Assembly (NCBI RefSeq): GCF_026210795.1
Contig: NC_089438.1
Location: 1,509,501-1,573,500, forward strand
From: Rhizophagus irregularis
Taxonomy: Eukaryota > Glomeromycota > Glomeromycetes > Glomerales > Glomeraceae
DNA length: 64,000 nucleotides
Reading direction: 5' to 3'
The notes under the pieces are model-generated. The model worked only from the letters and a program-made list of their open reading frames with translations. It was not told the DNA's origin and did no database searches. How positions within the stretch are numbered: the stretch's first letter is position 1; the number at the start of each line of letters is the position of its first letter. The translations under genes and the position numbers were made by a program. Below are positions 12,013-24,564 of this stretch, piece after piece.

Positions 12013-12533
12013 ATGGAATCTGCGGTTGTTTCTGTTTTGGACTCGTTGTAATGTTTCCAAACTTTCGTTAAAGAATTTTATCATGCTATTTTTATTGAAA
12101 TTTTATTAAGCATATATCTTTTTATTTAGGATTAAATCCGAAGAAGTAAAGGGAGTACTAATAGCAGATGAGCATGGTTTGTGCCTAGGAGGTATTTTTC
12201 GCAAGATTTCGAACATTTTTTATTTTAAATTATATATTTAAACTATCTCTAATTTGATCACAAAAACTTTTCTAAATAAGCAAAAGGAATAGTAAATCCA
12301 AATTCAGCAGGATTCATATCAGCAATTGCAACACATGCAAAATCTTTACATGATGATCCAAATATACAAGCTCCTATTATAAAAATTGAGACTGAGAAGT
12401 TGTATGTATTTTAAATAAATATGTTTTTTAATTCATTCTTTTTTTTAAAATTTTAATGGTATATTGGTATATTTAAAATAGGACTATTTTAATTCAAAAT
12501 AATGGAAATTATACATTAGCTGTATTTAAGTAA
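12013..12533 (+). CDS. LAMTOR5: LAMTOR5/HBXIP-like Ragulator subunit
   Basis: Four small exons read as 12013-12047, 12130-12191, 12281-12401 and 12482-12533, coding for about 89 residues. Introns are GT-AG with consistent phases. The translation follows the roadblock/longin fold of LAMTOR5: a start helix (MESAVVSVLDSL), VKGVLIADEHGLCLGAKG, NSAGFISAIATHAKSL, IIKIET, LTILIQNNGNYTLAVFK. The acceptor at 12279-12280 was preferred to one six bases later because it preserves the family's LGxKG motif. LAMTOR5 belongs to the lysosomal/vacuolar Ragulator scaffold for Rag GTPases and TORC1 signalling. Because the exons are tiny, simple ORF calling misses the gene. Confidence 0.87.
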
Positions 12534-13408
12534 ATATTTTATTTCTATAAATTTAATTAATAAATTTTAGTTATTTAAAATCATTTTCTTATAGATATTA
12601 AAAACATTAATTTTATATTTGTTAAATACAATAATTTTAGATAAATAATTAATATTATAAAATTTACATTTTTATAAATAAATCCAATATTTCACTATAA
12701 AAAATTTAATGCAATACTTTTAATTATCACTAATCAGCTTTATAAACTATAATTTAATGATTTTAGCTAAATACAATATTCAATATATGCAAGGATTATT
12801 ATATAATAAATGTTAAACTTAACAACTTAACAAATATTTATTCTTTTTATCCTTTTTTTTATATATATTTTTGCATTTATACTTCTTTTTTAATCAAAAG
12901 TTATATAAACAACTAAAATTAATATACAGCTTATACAATTAAATATATTTAAATTGACATCATTAGTTCATCTGATTTTACCAAATTCCAAATAATTCTA
13001 ATGATAAATTTCTTTAAATATTTATAAATCAAAAAAATTACATATTAATCTATATTATTTTTAGTTAAAAACCTGATTTGATTAATTGGTATACAATTTA
13101 AATTTAAATTTTTTATAAATTATCTTGGTATATTGATGATTTTTGCCAGTAATTTAAGTGGTCATTTTTCTAATTTCAAATAGTATAGTAGTCACAACAA
13201 AATTCAAGGAGAATAATGATAAAATTTATATATTTTATATATAAATGAATTTGATCTATTATATATTTAACAAAGTAAACCAGTAAATGAAAATTTTCAA
13301 TCTACAATAATGTGTTATTGATGTAATTATATATAAGGTTGAGGGTGAATTGATGTAAATAAATCTAAATTGTTCATTAAAGTTTTATTTTAGTTTGATC
13401 CTAACTTT
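12534..13408. other. AT-rich spacer between LAMTOR5-like and P5A ATPase genes
   Basis: Extremely AT-rich sequence between two convergent genes. No ORF, inverted repeat or RNA gene was recognised. Confidence 0.55.
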
Positions 13409-16400
13409 TTATCGTGTTTTTCGAGCAATGTCTTTTGGTTTATTGTTTGCAAATAAAAATTTAAATATAATTTCAATCAACCATGCGCCGAAAAAATCAA
13501 AAAGCATAGTCCCCACAAGTTTAAGTTTGAACTATAAATGAATAAATAATAATTAGTCACAATTATAATAAATTAACATAACAAAACATAAATATTAGAA
13601 TATTAATTACATCATTTATAAGAGGAACCAGTTTTAGCATGCTATTCAGTTCGGGAACAAATTCTGTGGCTCCAGCGAAAGCAATTCCGCCTACAGTAAG
13701 TAAACCATAGTAAAGAGCAGTGTTCTCTTTTAAACTCTCTCTGAAAGGATGTCCCTATTTGATTAAGTTTAATAAGCAATTAGATCGTTTTTCTAATAAT
13801 TCATTATATCGTATCACTATATATAAGTTGTACCTGATAATTGATAGCAAATGTCGAAACTTGCATAGATAACGATATTAAATATACTGCTGTGTTTAAT
13901 AAACTTGGTTCAAATTCACCTTCCAAATCGACGGGTTTTCTCCTAATGAATTGAAGAAGATCAAAATCATATAATTTTAAATAAATTATCTTATCAATGC
14001 TATGTATAAACACTTACTCTTCATGTTTAAATACTAGATCAACTATGAAAATTAGTGAGGCAATGTGGATTGCAAATTGACCCAAAATAGAAAGGATTAT
14101 ATAAAAATTGAAAATGTTGGTTTGCGGTCGTTGTTCGCTAAGTTTTTCCAAAGGCTAAAGTGATTAACAAATAGATATTTTTACTATCAAGTTATATAAG
14201 AATTAATCAATATAAATCTAGGAATAAAATTCTCACCCTAGCTTTAGAAATACAAAGGAAACAAACAGCAAGTAACATTCCAGAAATGGTAACTTGCCTA
14301 GGGATATAATATAAATCACATGATTAGATGCGTATCACTACTGAAATAATAAAATGAAAATATCTTACCAGTCGTCATATTTAATTCCATCTAAATACAA
14401 TACACTAAGAGTATAAGCCGAAATCAAACAGTTTAAGGCCAAAATTTTGTACATTTGTATAGTTGCGACTAATGTACATCGGCCTTGACGTACAATATTT
14501 GCGACTTAAAAAAAATTTAATTTAGTTCCAATATTACACTAAATAACGTGTGAAAAAATATATTTTATCCTTACTAGCAACTACGTTTGAAAGTTTTGAA
14601 GTAAAAGGAGCGGCAACAGATGCATCTCCTAATTTAATAGTCGGAGGCTCATCATCAAAGTCTTGTATTAATTGTTCAGCTATTTGATCAACCTGAGCAG
14701 GTGCACGTCTTGGAGCTGCTGGATTCTGTTGTTGCAGTTGTTGAGTAATATGTGGAAATAAATGGGCAATGGCTGCTGGTGGCGGTGGAGGTGGCATATT
14801 AAATCTCGCAGTAAATTTCAGTTGATTTTCATACATATCTTTAAGTCGTTGCATACGATGATGTTCGGCAATTTTTTTAAGATCTTCTGGCTTCCCATCA
14901 AGCAATGCAACACCTATGTGAGCTTGTTTTAAAGCACCCACGTCATTCGTACCGTCACCACACATCAATGTTACATAACCAGCTTGTTTAAGAACAGTCA
15001 ATATGAATTCCTGACGAATAATAAAGTGAGAATATTTATTTGATACGGATATATTAAAATAGAATAATTCTCTTTCCCAAAAAATATGTAAATATGAACC
15101 TTTTGTCCAGGTGACACGCGAGCATATACCCACGTATGCCTTAGCAATTCTTTAACAGATGGTCTATTTTCATACTGAGATAATGCAGCACCCGTTATAC
15201 AAATATCATAATCTCGGAATATTGATGGTTCGATTGGTTCGACAGGATTTACGGGTATCATAATTTTTTCGTCAACGGATTTCCAGACAAGTTCTGTTTA
15301 TATAATTAAATTAGTTTACATAAAACATTAATAAAATGAAAATAACTCAATAAGAATATTGAAAATACCATCAGGATTCTCTGCGTCTTCCTTAATGTCC
15401 AATATCAATACATCTCTTTCAACAATTGCCACCTCGCGAGCCACATGACAGGCAGTCAAAGGATTGTCGCCAGTAATCATTATGACCTAACATTGAGGTA
15501 GTAAAAAATTTAAATGGAGAATAATTTTACAGTAGTAAACTTACTAGACATACTCGATGTGATGATTCATTTAGCATTTTAAGAGTAGAAACAGCATCTT
15601 CCTTAAGCGGGCAATGAAAGATGAGGAATCCCGCAAAATTAAGTTCGTTTTCAACACTTTCACGTTGAAGATCATTAATCTAAAATTAAATGTTCAATTA
15701 TGAGAATATGAGTGATATTTTAATTAATTTACATTATACCAATAAATACCTCTTCAAGAGACATGTTATCTTGCAAATATTTAAATCCGAGAGCTAACAC
15801 ACGACTCCCACGTCGGGTGAAAAATTTGAAGGTCTCCTCGTAATCATCAGGTACAAAAGCGTACATCTGACGAAGAGTTTCGGGGGCGCCTTTGACAGCA
15901 ATAAAAGTTTTTTTTCCTCGAGGGGTTGTCACCGTGGATACACTTGACATACGTTTGAGAGCAGATGAAAATTGAAATCTACGACGTATTTGTAATTTAG
16001 ATCTTGACTGAAATCGCTGTGATTGTTGGTTGGCAGGAATCACGGTGTCATCTGTTAAAGAAAATGTAATAAAAATATTTATAACAATAAAATGTAAAGA
16101 TGTAAAGATACAAAAACGTTACAAAAACGACTAAAAATGATATTTAATATACCTTTATCAAGTTTCCATTCTAGCGCTTCCAATGTTGCCTTTTCCATTG
16201 GATCACCAACAATGTTGTCATCTAATCGAACCAATGCGTGTGCCGCAGCAAGAGTTTGAATTGTGTCTCGGAGGGCTTCCGGAGGTTTCATTAGTATTTT
16301 AGAATCATCGGGGCTGAATTATGAAAAAAAAGTCGATATAACATTTGAAGTAATATATGACTTAATGACAAACAAATTACATACTGGATACCAGCAACTC

Positions 16401-18596
16401 CTTCAACCACGAGATTTTCTCCTGTCAAAGTACCGGTTTTATCGAAAGCGCACACGTCAATTTTTCCAGCAAAAGGAATTCTAAATGGTTCAGTACAAAA
16501 GATAGCTAAATGCATTCAATTAATGTGAGTAGAATTTTTCTCTTTTATTTGTTTAGAGACAGTGTACAAGAACTATCTTATATTACCAAATTTAGCTAAT
16601 GCAACCAACGAAGTGTTAACAGCTAAGGAAAGTTCCATAGGTAACTCTGGAGGTACAACTGATGTTATGATTAAAATACAATCAAGTAATAACTTTGATC
16701 TCTTACGATCATTTTCAACACCTAAATAGAGATAAGGTAAAAATTCGTATTTTTGCACTTTAATAAATGCAAGTTTAAATTAAATTCAACGTTATATAGA
16801 AACTTACCTTTAACCCAAACATATCCGGCTGCAGAAATAGCAAATATCAATAAAAATAAAATAAATAAGAAGGATTCGAGATTATTTGCAGATACATGCT
16901 CTGTGCTGTAAACCATTGTGCGCACGAGTTTACCCTGCGCAGTTCCGAATCCGGTACGTAGAACATAGGCAATACATCCATTGTCTGATGCTGTAAAGGA
17001 AAAAATTTTTCATTATTATTTGGAATAACGTTTCTTTTGACAAAAGTAGTCAGACAAACCTAGCGCTGCCTCTTCTTTGGAAGGAGGTGTAACTTGAAGT
17101 ACTTTAGTACCACCGAATATAAGACTATTTTTATCAATACCATTAATGTCAAGCTCTTCATTACCCTCACGTAGATGTATTGATTCCTAAATAAGATCAA
17201 ATAAAGGATTCTAATTTTTAGATATTCGCATTGATAGAATAATGTAGTGAACTTATATCCCACCTTCAATAAGGGTGTTGATTCACCAGAAAGCATAGCT
17301 TCATTAACTATACAAGTACCATTCACAAGAACCATGTCACAAGGAACTCCACCATCTTCCTTAGAACGAACTATAAATCAAACAAAATTTGATCAATATG
17401 ATTTTGATTAAAGGTATAAAGTATTAACAAATAAAATTATAATAACCTATAGAAACTAAATCACCAGGTAGTAACTCGTCCGAATTAACGGTTACCCAAC
17501 GGCCTTTTCTCCTTACATAAATTGGGTAAGGTTTAATTGACATTGTTCGAAATTCAGCTAGCGTTTTCAACCTCTAATAATTTAGAGAATTATTAAAGTA
17601 ATTTGCAGATAAAAAATTCGTCATAATTTAATATGTACCTGAAAAACAACGGTTGATTCAAACACGACCAACATGAATAATGTAAATAACGAGTAATACC
17701 AATACTCATCCATAACCCAGAGACCGACACAAAATAATTGAAAAACGAAGAAAGGAGCAACAGCATGTTCCTTAAACAATTCTCGAAATGTTGGTACTGG
17801 AATATCGAACCTAAATTTTTTAAAAAAAATAAATATTTAAATATTTAATATAAACATTTGATTTATAATAAAAAACAATCAAACCTGTTAAATCCATATT
17901 TTTCTTGAACTGATTTAATTTCATTTACAGTCTCGAGACCTTTAGAATTTCGAAAAATCGAAATACGAGAATCCATATCAATGGGATAACGTAGTCTGTT
18001 AAAAACTTTTTTATCATCATCCCATACATATTTTTTCTTTTGATAGAAAAATGAAATTTCTCCATTCTTTATATACGTAATGAATATAAAGATTAGATAT
18101 GACGTTAAAAATCAATAGTCTTAAAAATTAAATTGCGAACAAATCATACCCTTGCGGAATTTAGATCACACAATTCTCCTTTCCCTTTATGTGGTGCAGG
18201 AATAATTTTGATTACTTTGGCTCTTCGGATATCATTTTTCTGTAGTAATTATAAAGCACTTTCAATAAAGAATAAAAATATAAACCAGAAATATGTTAAT
18301 AATAATACGACAAATACCGTTTCACATGTAAAACAAGCTTTCGCTCGTACACTCCACTGACAACTTAGGAATATTAACGCATTCATTGTTATCAAGCTCA
18401 CAAGTGTCAAAAATGTCCATTCTTCTGATGCGAGATATTCTTCATAAGAATAAATATATATATATAGCCATAAACTATATAGACATAAAAAAGGCCATAT
18501 ATATCCATGCCAAAGCAGAGATTTTCGTGTGTGCAATGAAGATTGAATAATGGATTTTGCATTTACAAGGTTCTTAGAAGCCCTAAAATGTAACAT
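13409..18596 (-). CDS. SPF1: P5A-type ATPase (SPF1/ATP13A1 family), ER transmembrane-helix dislocase
   Basis: Twenty-two exons can be threaded from 18596 to 13409 in consistent phase, giving about 1,189 residues, the usual P5A length. The N-terminal exon 18596-18318 holds two hydrophobic segments ([32 protein letters not shown]). Landmarks are the actuator loop [11 protein letters not shown], the P5A signature [12 protein letters not shown], the phosphorylation site DKTGTLTGE, the nucleotide-domain KGAPET, and the hinge [14 protein letters not shown]. The last six membrane segments are encoded from 14504 to 13409. A proline-rich insert (MPPPPPPAA) follows the hinge. The family extracts mis-targeted helices from the ER membrane. 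The start ATG at 18596 is in frame with SKNLV and needs no further upstream exon. One donor (GTTCAT at 15099) is weak but restores frame exactly. The gene is intact. Confidence 0.94.
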
Positions 18597-18656
18597 TTAT
18601 TAGAAAATGTATTATAATACATACATCAAAGAAAAGAATATCTTACATTTTGCATA

Positions 18657-19260
18657 TTAGTTTTTTTTAATCGTAACTAAAATTTCAGTGAGCGCAAATA
18701 AAGCGGTATCAATTTCCTGAAATTCAGATCTGAGAATATTGATCGCACTCAATTTAGTACTATAATCTATGGGCGCCTTTGCATTCTAAAGTATAACAAA
18801 AAGAGTTAAAGAAAAAACAATTACTTACAAAAAAACACTCGATCTATTGAATTACTCTAAATGTTCGAAAGAAAAATTTAATTACTTCTAAACAATCAGA
18901 TGACGCTAATCAGGTTTTTCCAAATTAGTAAACGGCATTATTATTTTTGTTAAATCAAAATTGTGGAATTTTCCTATTGGCTCGATTAGAGATAGAGGTA
19001 GCGCAATCAAAACGCGCGTTTAATACAAATAACTGATGCCGTAGCTTAGTAATAATACATTGCAATTCGAAATCGTAACCTGTATTTATCTGCACACCAA
19101 GCAACTAAGAAACTTGATATCTTGATAATACCACCACCGCTACCACCACCATCCAGTATTTGTTCTCCCTCCATACTATACTCTTTAATGATACGACCTC
19201 TGATGAGCATGAACTTTCCCAGGATATCCTTGCGACCAACACCGTCTTCATCTGTCAAAT
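18657..19260 (-). CDS. possible small spliced gene, structure unresolved
   Basis: Two open segments lie upstream of the ATPase on the same strand. One (18788-18657) follows an acceptor (ctttag) and encodes about 43 codons with PIDYSTKLSAINIL, then a stop. The other (about 19258-19050) follows an acceptor (tttgacag) and contains DILGKFMLIRGRIIKEY and a GGGSGGG linker. I could not find a donor/acceptor pair that joins them in frame, and neither is recognised. They may be parts of one short gene, two genes, or chance. Confidence 0.25.
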
Positions 19261-19440
19261 GCAAGAAAGAAGTGCAGCTATATACTGAAGAAAATGGAAA
19301 ACGAAAGATAACAAAAACAATAAGAACACAAAACAAAAAAAAACAAAAAATTGAAATGAACTGTGAATCGAACATTATCAATCAAAACGTATCTGAATCA
19401 TTTCCAAAAAAAAAGATCTTGAAGATGTCTTGGGCTAATG

Positions 19441-20160
19441 AGATACGCTTATAATACTGTTGTTAAATGGAACAAAAATCAGGTAAAACCTCAAATACTT
19501 AGTGAAAAACTTAAATTATATTTTGATAAAAGAGGAAAAAGATCCTGGCAAAAAAGACGAAAAATTACATGATATAAGTTTGTATCTTTCATTTATGTAA
19601 ACATATGGGATGATTTTATGTCAAAAAAAGATAGACTGGCATCTTCAACCTCAAAATGAAAGAAAAAGAAAGCATTATATTAACCAAGCTGTTTTTTGTA
19701 TGTGATGAAAGATTAGACAATTGCAGAATGAAATTTATCAAAAAACAATCAAGTTCTTAACTGATGAATTTGATATAATTGTTATTCTTCCTTTTGAGAT
19801 TTCTGGCATAATAAATAGAAAAGCACAAAAGATAACAAGAAAAACAATTAGAAAGATATTCATTACAAATTTCAACAACAATTGATTTCAAAAGCAGAAG
19901 AGAAAAAAATCCATATGATAATTCAAAATTAGGCTTACATATCAAAGACATGTAGTTGGTATGAAAACATTCAGAATATATATTGGAGAATTAAAAACAT
20001 ATAAATGTAAAAATTGCAGAATAAAATAAATAGAAAAATGGCTTTAAAATTGATTTTTATAGTAATAGGAATTGTTTCTGCATGCAATTAAAAACTGCCT
20101 TTTTGCATATAAGGATTTTAATTGGAATACTTCATACATCAGGAAATTATATAGTGCGAA
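19441..20160. other. unrecognised AT-rich region, possibly decayed coding sequence
   Basis: Several short lysine-rich open stretches with frequent stops appear on the plus strand. They look like decayed coding DNA but cannot be assigned. No clear transposon ends were found. Confidence 0.3.
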
Positions 20161-20525
20161 AAGTTGCGCAAGTTTACACATCATAATATTTCGTAAGCTT
20201 CCAGATCCGCTGCAAGTTTGCGTAAGCGTAATATTTTGTAACTTTTTAAAATATTCCGAAATATTATGATAGGCAATATTTGTAATATTCTGTAATTTTG
20301 CGGTTCGCAATATTTTGTAATTTTATGTAAGTTTTCAGACCCGCCGCAAGTTTGCGTAAGCATAATATTTTGTAACTTTTTAAAATATTTCAAAATATTA
20401 CTATATGCAAGGCTTCGTAATTTTATGATTCGTAATATTCCGTAATTTTACTGCGTAATACTTTGCAACTTTTTAAAATATTTTGAAATTCTATGATGCA
20501 TAATGCTCCATAATTTGACGATTCG
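20161..20525. repeat. dispersed/tandem repeats of a TTTGCGTAAGC-type unit
   Basis: Two units of roughly 130-150 bases (from about 20190 and 20325) share gcaagtttgcgtaagc followed by gtaatattttgtaac and tttttaaaatatt. A third degenerate copy begins near 20449. They lie just left of the foldback element at 20528. Confidence 0.55.
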
Positions 20526-20527
20526 TA

Positions 20528-21049
20528 CATCAGGAAATTTGTTTAGGCGTAATTTAGTGTAATATTTCGAAGGTGGTGTAAAATTTCGAAACATTACACT
20601 AAAAACGTAATATTACAAAAGTTTACGCTCTTAAATTTAAATAATAATAGTAATTTAAGAATATCTCGCTATCTACTGATCCAATCGAGACGATCTATAG
20701 CTCATTGGAATCAGCTCATCAAGACGAATTGAATGGTAGTAAAATCATATCTCTACATTTGATAGATGACTTTCTATTAATTTAAAACTTTATTGCATAT
20801 TATAGAGCGTTCTATCAACTGTAGAAATGCGATTTTACTACCATTCGATTCGTCTTGATGAGCTGATTCCAATGAGCTATAGATCGTCTCGATTGGATCA
20901 GTAGATAGCGAGATATTCTTAAATTACTATTATTATTCAAATTTAAAAGCGTAAACTTTTGTAATATTACGTTTTTAGTGTAATATTTCGAAATTTTACA
21001 CCACCTCCGAAATATTACACTAAATTACGCCTAAACAAATTTCCTGATG
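20528..21049. mobile_element. 522-bp foldback element, family A (CATCAGG ends), intact copy
   Basis: The element runs from CATCAGGAAATTTG to CAAATTTCCTGATG and is flanked by TA at 20526-20527 and 21050-21051. Each arm is about 240 bases and the loop is only about 40 bases, so the RNA or single strand would form a long hairpin. It has no ORF. A second copy at 42109-55798 is split by the 13-kb element, and this intact copy shows what the uninterrupted site looks like. Confidence 0.85.
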
Positions 21050-21400
21050 TAATATTCTGTGATTTTACACAACTAGTTAATATTTCGTAATGTTTCAAAA
21101 TATTTCGATAAATAATACTTCATTTTCTGTACTATAAGTTTATATAATGTATGTTTTATTAGATATAATTTTATTAAACCATAAAAAATTACAAGTATTT
21201 ATTAATATATACAGAATACATAAAAGTAAAAAAAAGAAAAAGTAAAGAGTAACAATATTATTAGATGTAAAAAGAAGAGAAACAGCTATAATAACGTTAG
21301 TATTAGATATAAAGATAAAAGAAATATTGTTATTATTGTTAGTATTAAGGTAAAAAGAGTTAAAGAAACAGTAAAAGGAGTAAAAGAAACATGGATATTA

Positions 21401-22253
21401 TCATTAGTATTAAAGTACAAGTAAAAAGGAATAAAGGGAACGTAGTTAGTATTGTTAGTATTATGACATAAAGTAACAAAGAGGTAAAAAAAACCACGTT
21501 AATATTAAAATAATTAGTATTAATAAATAAATATTTCTATACCTGTAAAGTAACACAGGTTGAAAAGTGAAAAATCAGGCACCAATCGGTTCCTGATTGG
21601 CATTTTCACCAAATACCGTCACCAATCAGGCAGTTTGCTAACTTTGATCCAGTGATCAGAAAAGGATGAAATATAGCTCATTGGAATCGTCTCAACATGA
21701 CGAATCTAATGGTAGTAAAATCGCATTTCTAGGATTAATACATGATGAGAAATTAAGTAAAATATAAAAATAACAATGTATCATTTATATTTTATTTAAT
21801 TTTTTATTAACTATTAATCCTAGAGATGCGATTTTACTATCATTAGATTCGTCTTGTTGAGACGATTCCAATGAGCTATATTTCATTCTTTTCTGATCAC
21901 TGGATCAAAAGTTAGCAAACTGCCTGATTGGTGATGGTATTTAGCGAAAATGCCAATCGGTCACCAATCGGTCACCAATCAGATATCTGATTTGTGACCG
22001 ATTGGTGACTGATTGATTCCTGATTTTTCACTTTTCGACCTGTGTAATTGAACAAAAGAATAAAGAAATAAAGAGAAAGAAAAAAATAAACATGTTGTTA
22101 GTATCATTAGTATCATTAGTATTAAAGTACAAGTAAAAAGGAATAAAGAAAATATGGATATTATTGTTAGTATTACGATATAAAGTAACAAAGAGGTAAA
22201 AAAAAATGAAAATAATTAGTATTAATAAACAAATATTTCTATACCTGCAAAGT
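21401..22253. repeat. direct duplication (~140 bp) flanking a foldback element
   Basis: Copy 1 (about 21401-21553) and copy 2 (about 22119-22253) share attagtattaaagtacaag, taaagtaacaaagaggtaaa and atatttctatacctg followed by AAAGTAA. The foldback element 21554-22044 is inserted at the end of copy 1. Copy 2 therefore shows the empty site. Confidence 0.7.
21554..22044. mobile_element. 491-bp foldback element, family B (CACAGGT ends)
   Basis: Termini CACAGGTTGAAAAGTG and CACTTTTCGACCTGTG are inverted and flanked by TAA at 21551-21553 and 22045-22047. The long arms include repeated CCAATCGGTCACC-like motifs. The inner arm shares the CTCATTGGAATC and ATGGTAGTAAAATC blocks with family A, although the ends differ. 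The CACAG ends plus a 3-bp duplication resemble the 13-kb element. Confidence 0.82.
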
Positions 22254-22790
22254 AATAAATTATGAAATATATGTAAATATATTGTATATAATTAAAGAAA
22301 TAATAGAAAGAAAAAACAAAAATTAAAAATATTGAACAAAAGAATAAAGAAATAAGAGACAAAAATAAATAAGACAAAAAACGTGTGCATGATTAAATGA
22401 TTAAATCACATGCAAGGATCAGCCTAATTTTGATTGGCCAGAAAATACGATATCGTAAAATTACGGAAATTCACATTTTAAAAAATCATATACATCATAC
22501 AGAAATTGTATATGCACAATTACTAAATATCATCCCCTCATGATAAATTAAAAATTATCAACACAAATTCAACACAAATTTAACAAATTTAATGAAATTT
22601 GGCCAAAATTAACAAATTTTTACCAGAATTATCAACACAAATTAAACACAAATTAAACACAAATTTCAGCCACGATTTATTTATGTCACACCCGTGTTGT
22701 TAAAAATTAATAACCATTTTATTTATTAAAACTATATATTATTATGGTAAAAAAAATGCTATTACATGTGATATATATAAAAAATAATAT
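22254..22790. other. AT-rich spacer with short tandem AAATTAACACAAATT motifs
   Basis: Low-complexity sequence. Between about 22550 and 22670 there are repeated aacacaaatt / aaacacaaatt words. No gene was recognised. Confidence 0.45.
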
Positions 22791-23505
22791 TTATTTCCTA
22801 TGCAACCCATAATTCTCTAATAAACTATTTACATACTGACCTTTCTCCTCTGTGTTATAAGAGTCAATAGAAAGTATATCATTATCAGCTATGCTATCGT
22901 TAGCCGCACCATCATTAGGCCTACCATCGTTAGTCGCACCATCATCAGCCGCATCTGCTCCATCATCAGCTGCTCCATCACCACCATTATCTACATCATT
23001 ACCATCATGGGAATCATCATCCAAATGTGTAAATTTATCCCTATTTTCCAACTTTTGCTAAAAATCAATAAATAAATAAATAAACTGTAATTCAAATAAT
23101 TCATATTTTGCAAATTGTAAATTAGTAAAAACTTATTAAGTTGTTGATTATCATTAACTTCATTATACTTTCGCTCATTTGAATATTTTGATTATTAGGA
23201 TTTAAGTACATTTCACATATGCTAATCGCATACACTATTTGTGTTTTGAGGGATTTTTATTTTCTTTCACAACTTATCAATTATCAGCGACATATATGTC
23301 GTAGGTTGCCCATCTTTAACCTTTTTAAATAGATTATTGTAACATCTTTTTACCTCCGGCTTACTCTTCCATTCCTGAATCTTTGACAGACTAGCTTGAG
23401 TATTAATAGACGATAATTTATGCCCAGTCACTTCAAAAACAGAATACATAACATTTTTGACTCTAAATGTGAACGTCCCTCGTATGCTTCTATGTTGTTG
23501 TACTA
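22791..23505 (-). CDS. hypothetical protein with Asp/Asn/Ala/Gly-rich acidic repeat, two putative exons
   Basis: A 3' segment (23057-22791) follows an acceptor (gatttttag) and encodes KLENRDKFTHLDDDSHDG. It is followed by a repetitive acidic tract (GAADDGADAADDGATNDG) and a normal-looking end. An upstream segment (23505-about 23275) follows an acceptor and encodes VQQHRSIRGTFTFRVKNV and MYSVFEVTGHKLSS. The donor linking the two is weak and the start codon was not found. I do not recognise the family, and it may be part of an old mobile element. Confidence 0.35.
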
Positions 23506-24007
23506 ACTATTAAAAAAAAAATATTAGTATGAAATTTAATAAAATTCATAATTGCTTTAACTTACAGTCGGGCAATTTTTTTTTGAAAAAAATAATCCAT
23601 TGATTTTTTTTGAACTGGCGTACATCACGAAGTTAATCAAATGTTAGACATGTATTCATCAAACACAAATTATTTAATAAATGCTTAAATTTTGTATTTA
23701 CTGAATGCTTAATGTTTTATGAATACCTATTTGTATTTAAAATCAGTATTTAGTTATCATTATAATAGATTACAAATTAAATATTTATCATTAAATACTT
23801 TATGATTGCTGCTTTAACAAAATGCTTAAAAAATATTTTAGATTAATACTTATTAATTGCTATGAAAAAAAATACCAATTAAGCATTTGAATTTATCATT
23901 AAAAAGGTATAAAATATGAGCATTTAAATTTTATTATTTTTTATATTAAGCCTTAGAGGTTTTTCATTGTACCTTTAGTATAATAATATAAACTTTAACT
24001 TAGTGCT
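23506..24007. other. AT-rich region with ATGCTTAA/TTAAGCAT words
   Basis: Repeated short words (aaatgctt, taagcatt) but no gene or clear transposon boundary. Confidence 0.4.
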
Positions 24008-24466
24008 CCGAACAGGTCAGGTAATTCTGGTGATCTGATCAGGTTAACCTATTAATCTGAAAATAAAAAAACGTGGTTTTTCACTTTTTATTTATGAAAA
24101 ATGCTGGGTTATAGCATTTTTCATATTTATTTATGAAAAAAATGCCATTCCGGCATTTTTTTTTATAAAAAATGCTAGTTTATAGCATTTTTTTCATATT
24201 CATTTGTAAAAAAATGCCATTCTGGCATTTTTTCACTTTTATTTATGAAAAATGCCAGTTTATGGCATTTTTTCCACTTTTATTTATGAAAAATAATATT
24301 TTTAATGAAAAAAAGCCAATCGGCGTTTTTCACTTTTATTACCCATCCTGAAAAAATCAGGTTAACCAACTGACCTGACCTATTTAGGTCAAACAGGTCA
24401 GATCAGGTTAGTGCAGTTCGGTACAGGTCACCTGACCTGATTCGACCTGAAAAAAAGTTTCAGGTC
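24008..24466. repeat. hairpin cluster flanked by CAGGTCAGG-type repeats
   Basis: Five short perfect or near-perfect palindromes follow one another between about 24096 and 24275. They have the form aaaaTGCCat..TGGCAtttt or aaaaTGCTa..TAGCAtttt and are separated by tttttatttatgaa spacers. On both sides are inverted and direct copies of caggtcagg / cctgacctg. The region probably belongs to a transposon into which the 4.4-kb element pair inserted. Confidence 0.55.
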
Positions 24467-24564
24467 TATGGCAAAGCCTGGACTGAATTAAACTATCAGG
24501 TAAGATTGGGCGGGTGAAAAATCGAGCGTAATGGATTGACAAAATGTTACACCGTGCCTGACAT

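Noticed and set aside
18640-18660. ATGCAAAAT followed by GTAAGA as a first exon of the P5A ATPase
   Set aside because: Phase 0 donor would put a stop right after the next acceptor; the ATG at 18596 reads directly into the conserved N-terminus.
19122-19454. 110-codon plus-strand ORF starting MIIPPPLPPPSS
   Set aside because: Antisense to the glycine-rich minus-strand segment, ends in Lys-rich low-complexity sequence, and shows no splice or family support.
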